The notes under the pieces: model-generated
The model's database searches: none
What the model was told of the DNA's origin: nothing
The model's input: the letters and a program-made list of their open reading frames with translations, nothing else
Translations under genes and position numbers: made by a program
Shown here: piece by piece, positions 60,288 to 64,000 of the stretch
How the letters are laid out: every line of letters starts with the position of its first letter
Numbering within the stretch: position 1 is the stretch's first letter
NCBI GenBank assembly: GCA_020631735.1
Contig: CM036201.1
Coordinates: 72,931,253 to 72,995,252 of the forward strand
Source of the DNA: Saccharum officinarum
Lineage: Eukaryota; Streptophyta; Magnoliopsida; Poales; Poaceae
Reading direction: 5' to 3'
Length of the DNA: 64,000 bases

Positions 60288-63200
60288 ATGGCGGAGGAGG
60301 AGAGGCGGTGGCGGTTCGCGAATCTGCGCAGCGTCCGGTGGCGGGTCGATCTCGGCATCCTGCCGGCGTCGCCCGGGGCCTCCGTTGACGAGCTCCGCCG
60401 CGCCGCCGCGGATTCGCGGAGGAGGTGAGGCTGATTGGCTCTTGTTCTTGGCCCACGTGCTGTTTGGTGCGTTTTTGTCGGCGGGAATCTCTTGTCTTTG
60501 TTCTTAGCCGGGCGGAGCTATTGCTCATCTTCACGTTTGGTTCTGGTTTGGTCGGGTGTTGTTTTCGTCCTCTGATGATTATGATGAGAGAAAAAAAAGT
60601 CTTTTGCCAAGGAAACAATGCAATAATTAAGAGTAAATGCTTCCAATTGGATTACTGTATCAAGAAATAACTCATTGAAAATTTGCATGTCTGATTAATG
60701 GTTGTTTTATTGTTCACGTGGCTATGAGAGAAATTGCCGCTGAACTGGTCAGCTACGTATGTATATAATTGGAGGACTGGTTCCTTCTTGCTGAAGTTGT
60801 CGACTTGTCATCTTTATGATTGGACCAATGCTTCTTTCAACTGACGAAGGTGTTTCTTGTTTCTTGTAGATATGTTAGTTTGAGGCGCCGCCTTATGGTA
60901 GACCCACATCTTCCAAAGGAGGAGGACAGATCATCCAACCTTGTTGTTGACAACCCGCTCTCTCAGAACCCAGGTATTTCGTCCTAGACATGATTTTATG
61001 ACGAGAATGATGAACATGAAATTGATGATATATCCTCTGAATGTGGATGTATTTTGTTCGCTACCTGTTTACTTGTGCAAGACTGTTAATAATTAATATT
61101 AGTGGGAACTACTATGTTTATTTTGCACTGTCATCATAGATTCTTTTTCCCAACCAATGAGGTTTCCTGAACCAGGCTTTAGGTAACAAACTCCAGTGGT
61201 ATTGACCGCAATTAGTAAGAAATACTATATAAAAGTAGAAAGGTGCTTATCTGGCCTATTAACACTTTGACATACTGACTTTCTTAGTAGCATAACTGCA
61301 CCAGTAGAAAGGGACCCCTAACTCCAAACAACCAACAAGAACAAATATGGTAAAAGATTATTTTCTTAAATATACTGGAGCTCAAGGGTGGGGCACTAAT
61401 TGATAGGAAAGTCTGATTTTGATTGCAGTACGCTTTGCTGAATTTAGACCGGATTTTTCCATTACAACTAGATAATATTTCTTGTGTTGTTCTATTTCTA
61501 TATGGCATAAACAGGCAACACTGTATTTTTCTTATAATGGCATCTTTGCAATGCTGAAATGCAATAATGCTGCATGCTCTGATCCAATGCTTCCTGCTAA
61601 AACTCTGAATTTCTTATATTTCTATTTAAATTCCTTGTGCAGATAGCAGCTGGGGCCGTTTCTTCAGAGGTGCCGAGTTGGAGAAGACAGTTGACCAAGA
61701 CTTGTCTCGATTATACCCAGAAGATGGTAGTTACTTTCAAACACCTAATTGCCAGGCCATGCTGAGGAGAATACTGTTGATGTGGTGCCTTCAGCATCCG
61801 GAGTGTGGATATCGCCAAGGTAAGCAACTCTTTTAAATACATGATTGCAGTAAGACTTTGCTGCATATCTGGTTAGCTTTGCAGTCTCTGAGAAATGCTC
61901 ATGGGGCTGAAACCTTTTGTTTGCATTTCATTAAATTGGTAGCAGTTATCATTTAATAACCTAAAATTGTATTTTCAGATGTAATTCTTAGGATACGTTA
62001 ATAAGCTCCAAGATTATCTTATAAGGAAAAAAAACACTTGCTTTTACTATATGATCCTAAATCTCTAAAGCTGTGATAAATGCCACTGTAGTTTTGTTGG
62101 CATTGAAGTTTGATTAATTAGTTTATCCACATGATTATTAGTAGCTTTCCGCATTTTTTTATGTGATTGCCAAATATGTACTGACTTATGGACTACTTTC
62201 ACAGGAATGCACGAACTACTAGCTCCTCTAGTGTATGTTCTTCAAGTTGACATTGATAAACTGTCTCAAGTGAGGAAGCTCCATGAGGATTGCTTCAATG
62301 ATGATTTTGATGGAGTGCCTTTCCCAGATACAGATATGGTTTTTAGTTATAAACCTAGAAAGGACTTAAAATGGCATTCTGGAGCTGACAATGGCGATGA
62401 TTCTGAAAGCGCTTCCAGAGTTAACACACTTGATGAGCTTGACCTGGATACAAAAGAAATAATTTCACTTAGTGATGCATATGGAGCTGAGGGTGAACTA
62501 GGCATTGTATTGTCTGAAAGGTTCATGGAACATGATGCCTATTCAATGTTTGATGGTTTGATGGATGGAGGTAGTGGAGTGGTCCGCATGGCAGAGTTTT
62601 TCTCTACATCCAAGGTTGGATCTAGCTCAAGTCTAGCGCCTGTCATTGAAGCCTCATCATCTTTATTTCATTTGCTATCCATTATTGAGCCATCTCTTCA
62701 TAGCCATTTCATTGAGCTGGATGTAGAACCACAATATTTCGCTCTTCGTTGGCTGCGGGTCTTGTTTGGACGGGAGTTCTGCCTCAACGATCTTTTAGTC
62801 GTATGGGATGAAGTTTTTGCTTGCTCCAATGACATGCTACTTGGAGAAAATGAAGAATACAGCTTTAGGATATTGTGCTCGTCTAGAGGGGCATTCATCG
62901 CAGCCATGGCAGTCTCTATGATTCTTCACCTTAGATCATCTCTGCTGGCCACTGAAATCAATACGTCGTGTCTTCAGAGACTATTGAACTTTCCAAACAA
63001 TGTTGATGTGCATAAATTAATTGAGAAAGCTAAATCTCTGCAGTCTATTGCTGTTGATGCGAACGTATCATCCCCACCTCTCTTATCAAAGAAGGATAGT
63101 TGTGATTATGATAGGGTTTACAGTAATCTTGCTGCTTCAACTCCTCCAAGGACTCCGTTGCATCCATTATCTGAGAGTTACTGGGAAAAGCAGTGGAGAA

Positions 63201-64000
63201 ATTTGCACGATGACGGAACTGCTCCCAAAGGGAGTGATAAGGGTCTTTCTTATAAGAAATCACTAAAGCAATCTTTGAGCCAGAGGCTTGGTTTATCTAG
63301 GACAGAGTCAGATCCTTCTCCAGTTAAGGTAGTCAGTGTGAAGAGTGACACCAAGAATTCAGTGAGACGGTGTCTTTTGAACTCTTATTCAGATAAAGTA
63401 GTACAGTCCAGTGAAGTTGCTGGAAAGTTTCAGCAAGATGAATTCCCTATCGTGTCGATTCACAAGGAGCCTCTTGTGAATTCTGAAAGGCCCTCACAAC
63501 TAAAGTTAAAGGGGGCGGCTAGTGAGAATTTAATAGTAAGCCCACCAAGTGTGACAAAGTTCAATCCACTTATAGATTCACCAGTGAAACCAGCTGAAGA
63601 GAGCTCAATGAAAAGGACAGAAGCTTGTTCTAGTGGCGAGAATTCTCCGGTGTTTTATGCCACTTGTGATGGCAATGAACATGAGAATTGTCACGATAAT
63701 GATTCTGAGAGAAGTAGCATCACATCAAATTCATGCGCCGGCGACGATGATAGGGATGAAGTTCTAGCAGATGAGTCGTCCAACTGTAACTGTGAGGATA
63801 AAAATGTCTCAGAAGCAACAGAGTCTGTCTCAGAAGCAACAGAGTCTTCAACAAATGTAGATCCAGTTGAATCCTCTGAGAGAACTACGGTATCTAATGA
63901 AAGAAAGCCATTTATTAACAAGCTACAGTGGTTCTTGAGGTTTGGCAGACCTTCATCTGAAGGCAATGTGGAGAAGGGCAGTGCTGAGGCATCGGATGAT
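60288..64000 (+). CDS. TBC-domain Rab GTPase-activating protein (TBC1D5-like), 5' part
   Basis: Exons 60288..60424, 60870..60973, 61643..61819 and 62205..>64000 join in frame with GT/AG introns and give 738 residues up to the window edge. The start MAEEERRWRFANLRSVRW is the first ATG of the exon. The TBC domain begins near SWGRFFRGAELE (83-94). The arginine finger lies in VDQDLSRLYPE (Arg103), and the glutamine finger in YRQGMHELL (Gln139), so both catalytic residues are kept. The domain continues to about residue 400 (EPQYFALRWLRVLFGREF); Ser/Asp-rich sequence follows. Such proteins speed GTP hydrolysis by Rab GTPases in endosomal traffic; the Rab partner is unknown. The 3' end is outside the window. 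Confidence 0.92.
63806..63847 (+). repeat. perfect in-frame 21-bp tandem duplication in exon 4
   Basis: Two identical 21-bp units encode VSEATES twice in the disordered acidic tail of the TBC protein. The frame is preserved; length polymorphism is likely. Confidence 0.95.

Overview
The window is nuclear DNA from a grass, most likely a panicoid such as an Andropogoneae species (inference). The signs are dense grass-type transposons (Del/Tekay-like gypsy, CACTA, Mutator-like, Tourist, Stowaway and hAT MITEs), a grass-type plastid DNA insert, and genes with GC-rich first exons. There is no bacterial operon structure, CRISPR array or obvious RNA gene. Only two host protein genes can be supported. 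The rest is transposon DNA, transposon-carried gene fragments and unclassified spacer.

Layout. 1-1250: decayed Ty1/copia internal region on the minus strand. 1283-1382: a 100-N assembly gap. 1383-10765: degenerate Ty3/gypsy element with gag, protease, RT, RNase H, integrase and a 3.9-kb 3' LTR, but no 5' LTR. 10868-12368: CACTA-type end carrying a ~0.9-kb near-perfect palindrome. 12.4-16.2 kb: MITEs and small local duplications. 16198-17580: an F-box/LRR gene (minus strand) with a 5'-truncated LINE inserted at its stop codon. 19018-24671: a complete but crippled Mutator-like element with long TIRs and an 8-bp target duplication, carrying a GRF zinc-finger gene and a transposase/plant-mobile-domain gene.

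25054-31168: a 4.9-kb plastid insert (psbE-psbF-psbL-psbJ / petA-cemA-ycf4) flanked by ~590-bp direct repeats of nuclear sequence. 32-41 kb: minisatellite, non-autonomous transposons, a kinase fragment and MITEs. 41.9-42.7 kb: (TA)n arrays bracketing a tandem MITE pair. 43-49.5 kb: a Mutator-type MITE, Helitron-like ends, opposed 45-bp-period arrays, and a Pack-MULE holding a cytochrome P450 fragment. 50-51.5 kb: a nested MITE cluster. 54.9-59.9 kb: more MITEs and a young 200-bp tandem duplication. 60288-64000: the 5' four exons of a TBC-domain Rab-GAP gene (TBC1D5-like) running off the right edge.

The two host genes have unrelated cellular roles: an SCF-type substrate adaptor and a Rab GTPase-activating protein. 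The plastid genes lie in nuclear DNA and are presumably silent. The best leads are the large duplication bounding the plastid insert, the palindromic CACTA end, the LINE that duplicated a stop codon, the P450-bearing Pack-MULE and the microsatellite-embedded MITE pair. I did not find a convincing new biological system.
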